Part shown: piece after piece, positions 1 through 7,984 of the stretch
Numbering within the stretch: position 1 is the stretch's first letter
Layout: every line of letters begins with the position of its first letter
NCBI RefSeq assembly: GCF_017353175.1
Contig: NZ_JAFMYW010000001.1
Span: forward strand, 868,001 to 932,000
Direction: 5' to 3'
DNA from: Fibrella forsythiae
GTDB lineage: Bacteria; Bacteroidota; Bacteroidia; Cytophagales; Spirosomataceae
Length of the DNA stretch: 64,000 nt
Notes under the pieces: generated by a model
The model's database searches: none
Seen by the model: the letters and a program-made list of their open reading frames with translations, nothing else
Told to the model about the DNA's origin: nothing
Translations under genes and position numbers: made by a program

Positions 1-111
1 AACTACTGCAAACTACACCCCGAGCAACCCTACATTCAAGGTGTCTCGATGCCTAAAGTCGAAAAACTCCGCCATGCCATGCAGGGCAAGCTGAAAAAAG
101 AAGGCGTTTAA
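1..111 (+). CDS. C-terminal end of an unidentified protein (partial)
   Basis: An open frame runs in from the left edge and ends at a TAA at 109-111. It gives 36 residues, basic towards the end, including the motif VEKLRHAMQGKLKKEGV. It is supported as coding by the strong terminator that follows 6 nt after the stop. The visible part is too short to identify a family and no function is proposed. Confidence 0.6.
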   Translation, partial: NYCKLHPEQPYIQGVSMPKVEKLRHAMQGKLKKEGV

Positions 112-117
112 TAACAG

Positions 118-182
118 GTTTTATTACGCATAAAAGCCCCGGCTATACCATATTTAGCCGGGGCTTTTATGCGTAATAAAAC
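118..182. terminator. Strong bidirectional intrinsic terminator
   Basis: There is a perfect 28-bp inverted repeat: arms 118-145 and 155-182 around a 9-nt loop. The GC-rich core AGCCCCGGCTA is flanked by A/T-rich stem ends, so either strand yields a stem followed by a U-rich tail. It lies directly behind the stop codon at 111. Confidence 0.9.
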
Positions 183-411
183 GTCTACTGATTTGTTCCA
201 CAGTCACTAAATAAGTCAGTGAGCCTTGTGAGTGATTGAATGAAACAGGGCTACTCCGTACGAATTTCCCATTCTCGTAGGTATCTGCTTTCATAACTAA
301 ATAATCACCAGATACTGAACTTACAAATCTGTTACGATTAGGCTGACAATACGGAAACTAAATAAATTTCAGGCAAAAAGTAGTGCAAACAAACCAATAG
401 TTTATACTTAA

Positions 412-975
412 TCAGTTCGTGATGGTAAAGCTCTGAAACTGTCGAACCCGCCTAACTGCCTCATCTATCGGTTTGAACTGCGTCTCATACATACAGTTTG
501 AGTTGTACGCAGCTTTAAGGTACGGGTAAAACTCGTTTTGCTGTTGAATACCAGCATGCCAGACAATAAACCAGGCTTTATAGGACAGCGATTTTTCGCC
601 TTTTTTTACATCGCAAGGCCAGCCATCAAGCTTGATTATCTTCCGCAATAGTGCCTGATTTACAGCGTCATTTGTAACCATTAAACCTACATAATGCTTT
701 GCCTCAGCGCTTTCTGACGTCGCCCCTATTTTGTTCAGGCTTTTCCGAAACATCTGGTCAACCTCAACTATTTTTTCGATCAGCTTATTGCGCTCTTTCA
801 GAGAAAGTGCAGCAACATTGAGCGATGAGTCCAGTACAGGTACGTACCGACGCTGAAGAGGGTACACGTCAGCAAATGTTTTAACTATTTTTTGCGCAAA
901 CGCGAACGTACCTGGTATAGCATTCAACAAAAGAGCGATAAGAAAATTGGCACACGCTTTCCCAGTTTTAGTCAT
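412..975 (-). CDS. Secreted DUF6624-like protein
   Basis: The chosen ATG at 975 gives 187 residues and begins with a clear signal peptide: a basic start, a hydrophobic stretch around residues 9-20, and an AFAQ cleavage region near residue 28. An upstream in-frame start at 1044 would overlap the helicase gene and hide the signal peptide. The mature part has a DQMFR motif, then RKIIKLDGWP and a KAWFIVWHAG segment about 25 residues later. This D-R...GWP...A-W...HA order resembles DUF6624, a family of unknown function. It lies 52 nt behind the DbpA-like helicase on the same strand and may be cotranscribed. Family assignment is from pattern recall; the role is unknown. Confidence 0.65.
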   Translation of the reverse strand: MTKTGKACANFLIALLLNAIPGTFAFAQKIVKTFADVYPLQRRYVPVLDSSLNVAALSLKERNKLIEKIVEVDQMFRKSLNKIGATSESAEAKHYVGLMVTNDAVNQALLRKIIKLDGWPCDVKKGEKSLSYKAWFIVWHAGIQQQNEFYPYLKAAYNSNCMYETQFKPIDEAVRRVRQFQSFTITN

Positions 976-1027
976 TGCCAGTTCGTTTTTTTCGCCGAGT
1001 CCTCTTTCTCCTCGACAAATAATTTTC

Positions 1028-2362
1028 TCAGCGTGCCACTTCAATTTTATATTTCTTACCCTTCATCTTCTCGTTTTGAATCCGACTAAGCAGGTCAGCC
1101 ACTTTATCACGACGGACGGAGGCGAACGAAATAAAATCACCAACTTCAATGCGGCCAAGGTCATCTTTAGCCAGTTGCCCTTTCTGGCCAAAGAAGCCGA
1201 CAATGTCGATTTTGTTGATCTTGTTCTTTTTACCCCCACTAATATACATGGTTGTGTAGTCAGGTGGTGCGGGTAAACCCGGCGTTTGAGCAGGTAATGG
1301 GAACGCTTCGAGATTTTCGGGCATATAGAACGGACCGGTTTCGCCCTGAGGCAGCATCACGTAAGCCGTACCCGACGCATGCATCCGGGCGGTACGTCCG
1401 TTGCGGTGGGTGAACTCGGTTTCGTGTGTCGGCAACTCGTAGTGGATCACGTGTTTCATGTCGGGTATATCGAGCCCCCGCGCCGCCAGATCCGTCGTGA
1501 TCAGGTACGTTACGCTCCCCCCCCGGAACCGGATCAGTGCCCGTTCGCGATCGGCCTGTTCCAGAGCACCGTGATAGGCGATGCTGTATAACCCTTTGCT
1601 GTTCAGCCAGCTACTGAGCTGTTCAACGGTGTCGCGGAGGTTACAGAAGATCAGCGCCGATTCGGAACCAAGCGTGCAGAGCAGGCGAAACAGCGTGGCC
1701 CGATCGTCGGGACCGTCGGTGTATACAACCTTCAGTTCGAGGGCGCCCGGTTTGGTTTCATCGGCCTCAAACGTCAATTGGGTAGGATTGTGCAGTTCAA
1801 TAAAATCGGGAATGGCAATGCCTGAAGTGGCCGACACGAGCACCCTTGTTTTCAGATTTGTCAGCTTTTCAACGATATACCCCATCTCATCGTGGAAACC
1901 CAGCGTCAGCGACTTATCGAATTCATCGAGCACCAGCGTGTGAATGCCGCGGGTATCGAACGTGCGGCGCGTGAGGTGGTCGGCAATGCGGCCGGGTGTA
2001 CCGATCAGCAGGGCGGGTGGGTTCCTCAGGTTCTTCACTTCCGTTTCTACCGGATGGCCGCCGTAACAAACGTTTACCTTGAAGCCCGTAGCCATATTCC
2101 GCCATACCTGCTCGATCTGCATGGCCAGTTCGCGCGAGGGCACCAGTACCAGGCACTGTACTTTACCAGTATCGGCCTGCAGCAATGACAGTACCGGCAG
2201 GAGAAAGCCCAGCGTTTTGCCAGAGCCGGTGGGTGCCCTCAGAAAGGTATCTGTGCCGGGTAAAATAGCTTGTTCAGCAGCCGTCTGCATCGGGTTCAGC
2301 GCCTCAATGCCGAGCGCAGCAAGAACGTGGTCGAATCCACGCGGGGTACCTGATTCATTCAT
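1028..2362 (-). CDS. dbpA: DEAD-box RNA helicase, DbpA-like
   Basis: ATP-dependent RNA helicase; DbpA acts on 23S rRNA during large-subunit assembly. From the ATG at 2362 (444 aa) one sees the Q-motif region, motif I APTGSGKT (43-50), PSRELA, TPGR, motif II as DEFD (146-149), SAT (177-179), and motifs V and VI as TDLAARGLDIPD and HRNGRTAR (319-326). A C-terminal domain from about residue 373 (IDIVGFFGQKG, IEVGDFISFASV) matches the DbpA RNA-binding domain. An in-frame start at 2395 is possible but adds no conserved residues. Motifs II and VI depart from canonical DEAD and HRIGRTGR. The gene is divergent from the RhlE-like helicase at 2513. Confidence 0.88.
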   Translation of the reverse strand: MNESGTPRGFDHVLAALGIEALNPMQTAAEQAILPGTDTFLRAPTGSGKTLGFLLPVLSLLQADTGKVQCLVLVPSRELAMQIEQVWRNMATGFKVNVCYGGHPVETEVKNLRNPPALLIGTPGRIADHLTRRTFDTRGIHTLVLDEFDKSLTLGFHDEMGYIVEKLTNLKTRVLVSATSGIAIPDFIELHNPTQLTFEADETKPGALELKVVYTDGPDDRATLFRLLCTLGSESALIFCNLRDTVEQLSSWLNSKGLYSIAYHGALEQADRERALIRFRGGSVTYLITTDLAARGLDIPDMKHVIHYELPTHETEFTHRNGRTARMHASGTAYVMLPQGETGPFYMPENLEAFPLPAQTPGLPAPPDYTTMYISGGKKNKINKIDIVGFFGQKGQLAKDDLGRIEVGDFISFASVRRDKVADLLSRIQNEKMKGKKYKIEVAR

Positions 2363-2482
2363 GCCGTAAAAGTACAGCTTATCCGGCCTATACACGTCTC
2401 GCTGGCCTCCTTTGAAACCTTATAGGGTACGTTTAAGCTTCTATCTATCTACGGGGTATCCGGATGCCTTCCGGGATTACCG

Positions 2483-2490
2483 TACCTTTG
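2483..2490 (+). promoter_or_regulatory. Bacteroidota-type -7 box for the helicase pair
   Basis: TACCTTTG matches the Bacteroidota -7 consensus TAnnTTTG. It ends 22 nt before the ATG at 2513, giving a short leader. No convincing -33 TTG is seen at the usual spacing. Confidence 0.6.
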
Positions 2491-2512
2491 CGGACTACTT
2501 GATGCTATTGCC

Positions 2513-3841
2513 ATGACATTTGACGACCTCAATCTCAACAAACCGTTGCTCAACGCCCTGAATGACCTGGGCCTGACCACCCCCACGCCCATTCAGGAAC
2601 GGGTTTTTTCGGTGGTCATGTCGGGGCGCGATGTCTGCGGCATTGCCCAGACGGGTACGGGTAAAACAATCGCCTATCTCCTGCCCTGCCTGCGTCAGTA
2701 TCAGTATGCGAAGGAACGTACCCCGCAGATGGTTGTGCTGGTACCCACACGTGAGCTGGTGGTGCAAGTGGTTGAGACCGTCAAAGCACTGACGACCTAC
2801 ATGAATCTGACCGTGGTGGGAGTCTACGGTGGCGTTAATCTGAAACCGCAACTAGCCGAGGTACAGCAAGGTGCCGATCTGCTGGTTGCTACGCCCGGCC
2901 GCCTGGTCGATCTGTTGACGTCTGGTGCCGTGAAGATGAAAACGGTGAAGAAACTGGTGATCGATGAGGTCGACGAAATGCTGAATCTGGGTTTCCGGGC
3001 GCAGCTTAAAATCATCCTCGATCTGTTGCCGCCCAAACGGCAAAACCTGCTCTTTTCAGCCACCATCACACCCGACGTTGAACTGCTGATCGAAACGTTC
3101 TTCACCAGCCCTGTTCGGGTTGAAGCGGCACCTGTTGGCACACCACTGACGGGTATTTCGCAGATGGCATATCCTCTGCCGAACTTCAACACGAAAATAA
3201 ACCTGCTCCAATTACTGCTGGAACGCGACGAAACCATGAATCGCGTGCTGGTCTTCGTATCCACCAAGGCCTTCGCCGATCTGCTGTTCGACGAAATTTC
3301 GGAACGCTTTCCCGAGAAAGTTGGTGTCATTCACTCCAACAAAGCGCAGGCCAAGCGGTTCGAGGCCGTTAACCAGTTCCACGACGGCACCATCCGCGTA
3401 CTGATCGCCACCGACATTGTGGCGCGGGGAATCGACGTGGCCAACGTGTCGCACGTCATTAATTTCGACTTACCCGAAGAGCCGGAAAGCTACATTCACC
3501 GGATTGGCCGTACGGGCCGGGCCGACAAGAAAGGGATCGCTATTGCGTTCATTACGGATGCGGAGCAGGATCGCCAGACGGCCATTGAAACGCTGATGAA
3601 CTACCCCATCCCGATGGTTCCCGTACCGGCCGATCTGCTCATTTCGCCCGTCTTGCTCGAGGAAGAGAAACCGAAGGTGAACATGAAGACGATTACCGTT
3701 AAAACGGTGAAACGGGATGAGGTTGGCCCGGCTTTTCATGAGAAATCGGCGAAAAACCAGAAAGTTAACGTCCGCCGTGATTATGCCGCCGAGAAAATGC
3801 TGAAGTACGGACGGCCCATCAAACGCAGCGGCAAAAAATAA
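2513..3841 (+). CDS. DEAD-box RNA helicase, RhlE-like (DEVD variant)
   Basis: A 442-residue ATP-dependent RNA helicase. Visible motifs are the Q-motif (TPTPIQERVF), motif I AQTGTGKT (45-52), PTRELV, TPGR, motif II as DEVD (151-154), SAT (182-184), the ATDIVARGIDV region and HRIGRTGR. The C-terminal tail of about 70 residues is basic and rich in Lys/Arg, as expected for nonspecific RNA contact in RhlE-type proteins. The start follows a -7 box by 22 nt. It is followed after 16 nt by a second RhlE-like helicase, so the two are probably cotranscribed. The DEVD in place of DEAD is the only unusual motif. Confidence 0.9.
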   Translation: MTFDDLNLNKPLLNALNDLGLTTPTPIQERVFSVVMSGRDVCGIAQTGTGKTIAYLLPCLRQYQYAKERTPQMVVLVPTRELVVQVVETVKALTTYMNLTVVGVYGGVNLKPQLAEVQQGADLLVATPGRLVDLLTSGAVKMKTVKKLVIDEVDEMLNLGFRAQLKIILDLLPPKRQNLLFSATITPDVELLIETFFTSPVRVEAAPVGTPLTGISQMAYPLPNFNTKINLLQLLLERDETMNRVLVFVSTKAFADLLFDEISERFPEKVGVIHSNKAQAKRFEAVNQFHDGTIRVLIATDIVARGIDVANVSHVINFDLPEEPESYIHRIGRTGRADKKGIAIAFITDAEQDRQTAIETLMNYPIPMVPVPADLLISPVLLEEEKPKVNMKTITVKTVKRDEVGPAFHEKSAKNQKVNVRRDYAAEKMLKYGRPIKRSGKK

Positions 3842-3857
3842 CGTCCCCCTTAATCCT

Positions 3858-5006
3858 ATGCAATTTTCTGACCTCGGCTTGTCGAAGCCACTGCTGACCA
3901 TCATTACGGAACAGGCGTATGCAACGCCCTACCCGATTCAGCAGGAGGCTATCCCGGCTATTCTGGTTGGAAAAGACGTACTGGGCATTGCCCGGACGGG
4001 CTCTGGTAAAACAGCCAGCTATGTACTTCCTATTCTCGAACGGCTACAACGTCAGCGGGCGTTGGTGCGCAGTTCGGTGAGTCACCGGGTGCTGGTGCTG
4101 GTGCCAACCCGTGAACTGGCCGCGCAGGTAGCCACTGTATTTCAGACATTTGGCGCTGACCTGCCGCGCCGCATCAAGACGGTGGCAGTGTTTGGCGGCG
4201 TATCGGCCAATCCGCAAATGATCGCCGTTCGCGGGGCCGACGTGCTGGTGGCCACCCCCGGTCGCCTGCTCGACCTGGTCGCGCAGAACGCCGTTAAGCT
4301 GTCGGGTATAGAGACGCTGGTGCTTGATGAAGCCGACAAAATTCTGGAACTGGGCTTTGCCGACGAAATGAAACAGGTATTCGACCTGCTTCCCGGCCAC
4401 AGACAAACGGTGCTTTTCTCGGCCACCCTCGGCGACGCCATCCAGGACATTGGCGCGTCGGTACTGCGCAAACCCATTACGATCGAGATCGAGGAAGCGG
4501 AGAAATCCATTGATCAGATTCAACAAACGGCGTACCGCGTCACGCCCGAGCGGAAAAGTGCGCTGCTTCGCTACCTCATTAAATCCGGCAAGCTGAAGCA
4601 GGTACTGATCTTTGTTTCAACCACCCGAACAGCCGATAATCTGGTGGCCAAGCTGGCTAAAAACGGCATTCAGGCGGTGGCCATGCACGGGCATAAAACA
4701 CAGGGCGCACGAACGGAAGCACTGGCGAAATTCAAATCGGGCCAGATACCCGTGCTGGTTGCCACTGATCTACTGGCGCGCGGAATTGACATTCAGTTTC
4801 TGCCGCACGTGATCAACTTCGAGCTTCCCCGCTCACCCAAAGATTATATTCACCGCATTGGTCGCACAGGCCGGGCCGATGCCTCTGGCGAAGCCATTTC
4901 GCTGATCACGCCCGAGGATGAACACCATTTCGGAGTTATCCAGAAGAAGATGGGCAAGCGTGTCGGGATGATCGAATCCGCTGCATTGCAACTGACGGGA
5001 TACTAG
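3858..5006 (+). CDS. DEAD-box RNA helicase, RhlE-like
   Basis: A 382-residue RNA helicase with canonical motifs: Q-motif (ATPYPIQQEAI), motif I ARTGSGKT (45-52), PTRELAAQ, TPGRLLDL, DEAD (157-160), SAT, ATDLLARGIDI and HRIGRTGR. It ends soon after the second RecA fold and lacks a long basic tail, so it is a minimal core. It lies 16 nt behind the preceding helicase and is probably in its operon. Such helicases act in ribosome assembly and mRNA turnover, often in the cold; that role is inferred from the family. Confidence 0.9.
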   Translation: MQFSDLGLSKPLLTIITEQAYATPYPIQQEAIPAILVGKDVLGIARTGSGKTASYVLPILERLQRQRALVRSSVSHRVLVLVPTRELAAQVATVFQTFGADLPRRIKTVAVFGGVSANPQMIAVRGADVLVATPGRLLDLVAQNAVKLSGIETLVLDEADKILELGFADEMKQVFDLLPGHRQTVLFSATLGDAIQDIGASVLRKPITIEIEEAEKSIDQIQQTAYRVTPERKSALLRYLIKSGKLKQVLIFVSTTRTADNLVAKLAKNGIQAVAMHGHKTQGARTEALAKFKSGQIPVLVATDLLARGIDIQFLPHVINFELPRSPKDYIHRIGRTGRADASGEAISLITPEDEHHFGVIQKKMGKRVGMIESAALQLTGY

Positions 5007-5143
5007 CCGTTCTGGCCAGTACAGACTCGATAAAATAGGTCAACACCAAACAAACAGGCGATCTGAGGGCTTCTGAATAGACAAACCTACTGGTATGCTT
5101 CCGCAGCTTTCGCTGAAAGCCGGATCGCTGCCAACAAACGTCT

Positions 5144-5548
5144 ATGAAAACGCTGGTCCATGTAGTACTCCTGCTCTTGATAAGCTGGCTCTCAGTGGCC
5201 CAAACCAAGCCGGTATCAACTACGCCTTCGGCGGTGGCCTCGGTCATTGAAGGAGTTACCGGCAAGCAGTTTATCCCCGATACCGTTTACGCCGCCCTCA
5301 CCGACGAAGACGAAGCCCTGCTGGCCAAACAGTCGGCCGCGAATTGGGATTTACCGCGCGAAAACGGGAAATACGTCATGTATTCAAACCTGATCGTCGG
5401 CACCCGGTCGTATCAACTGCTCATCACGAAGCTGCCGAAAGACGAACTGGCCACGGCCCAACTGATCCGGTACGAAACGCCAACTTCGAAGCCCGCCCCC
5501 ATCGCCCGTGGTAAGCTGAAGCCCAAATTGGCTGAAAAACCTAAATGA
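5144..5548 (+). CDS. Small secreted protein of unknown function
   Basis: A 134-residue protein with a signal peptide (MKTLVHVVLLLLISWLSVAQ, cut near residue 19). The mature part has a charged helix-like segment (LTDEDEALLAKQSA), a block rich in aromatic and beta-forming residues (YVMYSNLIVGTRSYQLLI), and a Pro/Lys-rich tail. No family was recognised. It follows the helicase pair by 137 nt and is convergent with the TruC-like gene. Confidence 0.65.
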   Translation: MKTLVHVVLLLLISWLSVAQTKPVSTTPSAVASVIEGVTGKQFIPDTVYAALTDEDEALLAKQSAANWDLPRENGKYVMYSNLIVGTRSYQLLITKLPKDELATAQLIRYETPTSKPAPIARGKLKPKLAEKPK

Positions 5549-5550
5549 GT

Positions 5551-5568
5551 GAATGTCGGATTTGGGAT
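5551..5568. repeat. Partial copy of a dispersed GGATTTGGGAT-type repeat
   Basis: The 18-nt GAATGTCGGATTTGGGAT just behind the stop codon at 5548 nearly matches the outer arm of the intergenic hairpin at 58,619-58,712 read on the minus strand, with one difference over the shared part. It is a half-copy without a visible partner arm. Confidence 0.4.
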
Positions 5569-5656
5569 GTTGCATAAACAGCGCAACTGGTATGCTGCAG
5601 GATATCACATCAGCGCAATACAGGTGCAGTCAGCGCCGGGCACCGTTATTCACTCA

Positions 5657-6367
5657 TCAAGCTTCCACCATTCCAAACAACGTACCCAGCATTCGTGAAA
5701 ACTCGTTCTGGAATGGCGCTTCAATCATGACGTGTTCGCCGGTATCGGGCCGCGTGAACTGGATCTGTCGGGCGTGGAGCAGCATCGTGTTCATATTGAA
5801 TTGCTCCAGAAAAAGCTTGTTCTGCTTGTTACAGCCGTGTGGCCGATCGCCGATGATCGGGTGAAAAATATGCGCCATGTGCTTCCGAAGCTGGTGCATC
5901 CGGCCCGTCGCGGGCGTTAGTTCGACCAGCGAATAGCGCGACGTTTCATGCTTGCCGAATGGCACGGGTACCTCGGCACGTTCAAGCGTTTTTAAGGCAG
6001 TGAAGGCATCCTGCAACGTACCTGGCTTACCGTTGCCATCGTCGCGCCGGAGCGGATAGTCGATGTCTAACTGGTCGGGGGTGTAGCCGCGCACGATGGC
6101 CAGGTACGTCTTGTGTACTTGCCCTTCCGCAAATTGCTGTTGCATGGCTGAATTCAGGGCCTCCGTGAGGGCAAAAAGCAATACGCCGCCCGTTTTCCGA
6201 TCGAGCCGATGGACGGGATACACCCGCTGTCCCAGTTGATCGCGCAGCAACTGAACGGCAAACTCACTGGCATCGGCCGCTATAAATGATCGGTGCACCA
6301 GCAGGCCGTGCGGCTTATTGATTGCCACCAGCCCATCGGCCTGATACAGAATAGGTAACGCAGCCAT
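5657..6367 (-). CDS. truC: RluA-family tRNA/rRNA pseudouridine synthase, TruC-like
   Basis: A 236-residue pseudouridine synthase that isomerises uridine in RNA; TruC modifies U65 of tRNAs. The catalytic motif is HRLDRKTGG with Asp56. Also visible are the N-terminal INKPHGLLVH block and the later TGRMHQLRKH and HPIIGDRPHG blocks typical of the RluA/TruC group. There is no S4 domain, which fits TruC. Its ATG directly abuts the TGA of the DinB gene, so the two are translationally linked. The TruC rather than RluC/D assignment rests on size and the HPIIGDRPHG block. Confidence 0.85.
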   Translation of the reverse strand: MAALPILYQADGLVAINKPHGLLVHRSFIAADASEFAVQLLRDQLGQRVYPVHRLDRKTGGVLLFALTEALNSAMQQQFAEGQVHKTYLAIVRGYTPDQLDIDYPLRRDDGNGKPGTLQDAFTALKTLERAEVPVPFGKHETSRYSLVELTPATGRMHQLRKHMAHIFHPIIGDRPHGCNKQNKLFLEQFNMNTMLLHARQIQFTRPDTGEHVMIEAPFQNEFSRMLGTLFGMVEA

Positions 6368-6943
6368 TCAGTTGGGGAAACCGGGGTCAGTCTTTACTTC
6401 TTCGATCTGTTTCCGGTGCCGTTCGCCATGCGACGCCAGGAGCAACACGGCCTGAAACGCATCTAACGTACCCAGAAACGGATGGTCGAAATAGTGGGTT
6501 CTGAAGTCTTCCGTTGCCGCCCGAACATAGGCGATCTCGGCGGCGCGCTGCTCCTCAAAAATGGCCAATGCCGATTCAACATCGCCGTAGCGCCCGGTCG
6601 GTACAAACGCCAGCGGAGCCGGTGTTGCAGTTCCCCGGCTCCGAACTGCTTTGATGACAAACACATCAGACAGTTTCACATCGGTCCGTTTCGAGTCATC
6701 TGCCGGCACAGCCATCCCTTTCTGAAGCGACATGAAGATGCCCCGATCAACCAGCGCAATATGTTCAGTGCATTCAGCAATTGACCATCGGTCCGGGGCT
6801 GGTTTGTACTGCTGCTGTGCCGTTGATAAACCAGCCAGTGTTTGCCTGAGGCTGTCGCGTGTGGCTATGAGCAGTTCAATGGCGTAGGTACGTTCCGCGT
6901 CGGTAATGGGGCCGGAAACGGTCGACGGGTGTTTTTCTTCCAT
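6368..6943 (-). CDS. DinB-family putative metal-dependent protein
   Basis: A 191-residue four-helix-bundle protein of the DinB/YfiT superfamily. The three expected metal-binding histidines are visible: His61 in AECTEHI, then His172 and His176 in the C-terminal SHGERHRKQ motif. The WSIAE block (residues 53-57) ahead of the first His is also typical. Members include thiol-dependent transferases and proteins of unknown function, so the reaction cannot be named. Its stop codon touches the start of truC, so it is the first gene of a two-gene operon. Confidence 0.82.
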   Translation of the reverse strand: MEEKHPSTVSGPITDAERTYAIELLIATRDSLRQTLAGLSTAQQQYKPAPDRWSIAECTEHIALVDRGIFMSLQKGMAVPADDSKRTDVKLSDVFVIKAVRSRGTATPAPLAFVPTGRYGDVESALAIFEEQRAAEIAYVRAATEDFRTHYFDHPFLGTLDAFQAVLLLASHGERHRKQIEEVKTDPGFPN

Positions 6944-6981
6944 AGGAACGAATGTACAGGAATCGGCAGCACCGGCAAAAT

Positions 6982-6989
6982 CAAAACTA
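6982..6989 (-). promoter_or_regulatory. Candidate -7 box for the DinB-truC operon
   Basis: On the minus strand the sequence reads TAGTTTTG, matching TAnnTTTG, 38 nt ahead of the ATG at 6943. No clear -33 element was found. Confidence 0.35.
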
Positions 6990-7031
6990 CCGACTGCCCA
7001 ACCGTGTTACCTGTATCAGGTCTTTTACCAT

Positions 7032-7041
7032 CCCCCCCCCC
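7032..7041 (+). repeat. C10 homopolymer tract ahead of the esterase start
   Basis: Ten consecutive C residues lie 4 nt before the ATG at 7046, within the ribosome-binding region and possibly near the promoter. Tracts of this length can change by slippage. Confidence 0.8.
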
Positions 7042-7045
7042 TCCC

Positions 7046-7984
7046 ATGCCCCGTCACGCCTTACGGCCACTCTGCCTGTTTCTTTTTCTGTCAACCCTCC
7101 TGTCCATCAACAGCTCCGGCATTTCGATCACCAGTGAACGAATCAGGAATATTCCCTACAAGGTCCAGACAGCACCCGGTTTCAGCGCCGAGAAAAACGT
7201 GCTGGATGTGTATCGGCCCAACAGAAAAGCAGACAAACCCTTTCCGGTCGTTGTGTTCATTCACGGCGGCAACTGGAACAGCGGCAGCAAAAACATCTAC
7301 TGGTTCATTGGTCGCCGGTTGGCTAAACAGGGCGTTGTGGCCGTCATAATCAGCTACCGGCTGTCGCCAGCCGTACAGGTACCCGCCATGGCCGACGATT
7401 GTGCGCAGGCCGTTGCCTGGACCAGCCAGCACATTGCCGAATACGGCGGCGACCCCAACCGAATCTACGTAATGGGCCATTCGGCCGGTGGCGGACTGGC
7501 CGCCTTGCTGGCCACCAACGATGCCCTGTTCGCGAACGTTGGCCTCATGAAAAACCCGGTTAAAGGTGCCATCCTGGATGATCCCGCAGGAATCAATATG
7601 TATGATTACCTGAAGAAGATGGAATTTCCCGGCGATAAACAATACCTGACCTCGTTCGGAACAGCACCCGATGGCTGGCGGGCAATGTCGCCGCTGTTCC
7701 AGGTGAAAGCAGACACGCCACCGATGCTTCTGTACACAGGTGAGAAGACCTACCCAAGCATTATATCCGGAACGAAAGCCCTGCACGACAAACTGCAGTC
7801 GCTGGGGATCAACAGCCGCTACACGGTCATTCCGGGCAAGGAACACGTGCCCATGGTGAAGCAGCTCTTCTGGAAACGGAACATCATCTACCGGGAGGCA
7901 ATCGCTTTTATGGCTTCTGGCCCGTTACTTGGCCTTACCGGCGCCCAAACTGCACGCTGTAGCCCAGGTATGGGTATGCGTTGA
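7046..7984 (+). CDS. Secreted alpha/beta-hydrolase (esterase/lipase, BD-FAE-like)
   Basis: The ATG at 7046 gives 312 residues starting with a hydrophobic signal segment (CLFLFLSTLLSINSS). An upstream in-frame start at 6842 would run into the divergent DinB gene. Visible hydrolase features are the oxyanion-hole HGG (73-75), the nucleophile motif GHSAGG with Ser146, and a late His in GKEHVPM (His267). The layout (HGGNW, ISYRLSP, DCAQAVAW, GGDPNRI) matches the esterase group that includes BD-FAE/kynurenine formamidase-like proteins; the substrate is unknown. The last 50 nt overlap the 3' end of the convergent gene at 7935, so the C-terminal tail (AQTARCSPGMGMR) may be a recent extension. Confidence 0.82.
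   Translation: MPRHALRPLCLFLFLSTLLSINSSGISITSERIRNIPYKVQTAPGFSAEKNVLDVYRPNRKADKPFPVVVFIHGGNWNSGSKNIYWFIGRRLAKQGVVAVIISYRLSPAVQVPAMADDCAQAVAWTSQHIAEYGGDPNRIYVMGHSAGGGLAALLATNDALFANVGLMKNPVKGAILDDPAGINMYDYLKKMEFPGDKQYLTSFGTAPDGWRAMSPLFQVKADTPPMLLYTGEKTYPSIISGTKALHDKLQSLGINSRYTVIPGKEHVPMVKQLFWKRNIIYREAIAFMASGPLLGLTGAQTARCSPGMGMR

Noticed and set aside
6842-7045. N-terminal extension of the esterase
   Set aside because: It overlaps the divergent DinB gene and contains no hydrolase or signal peptide features.
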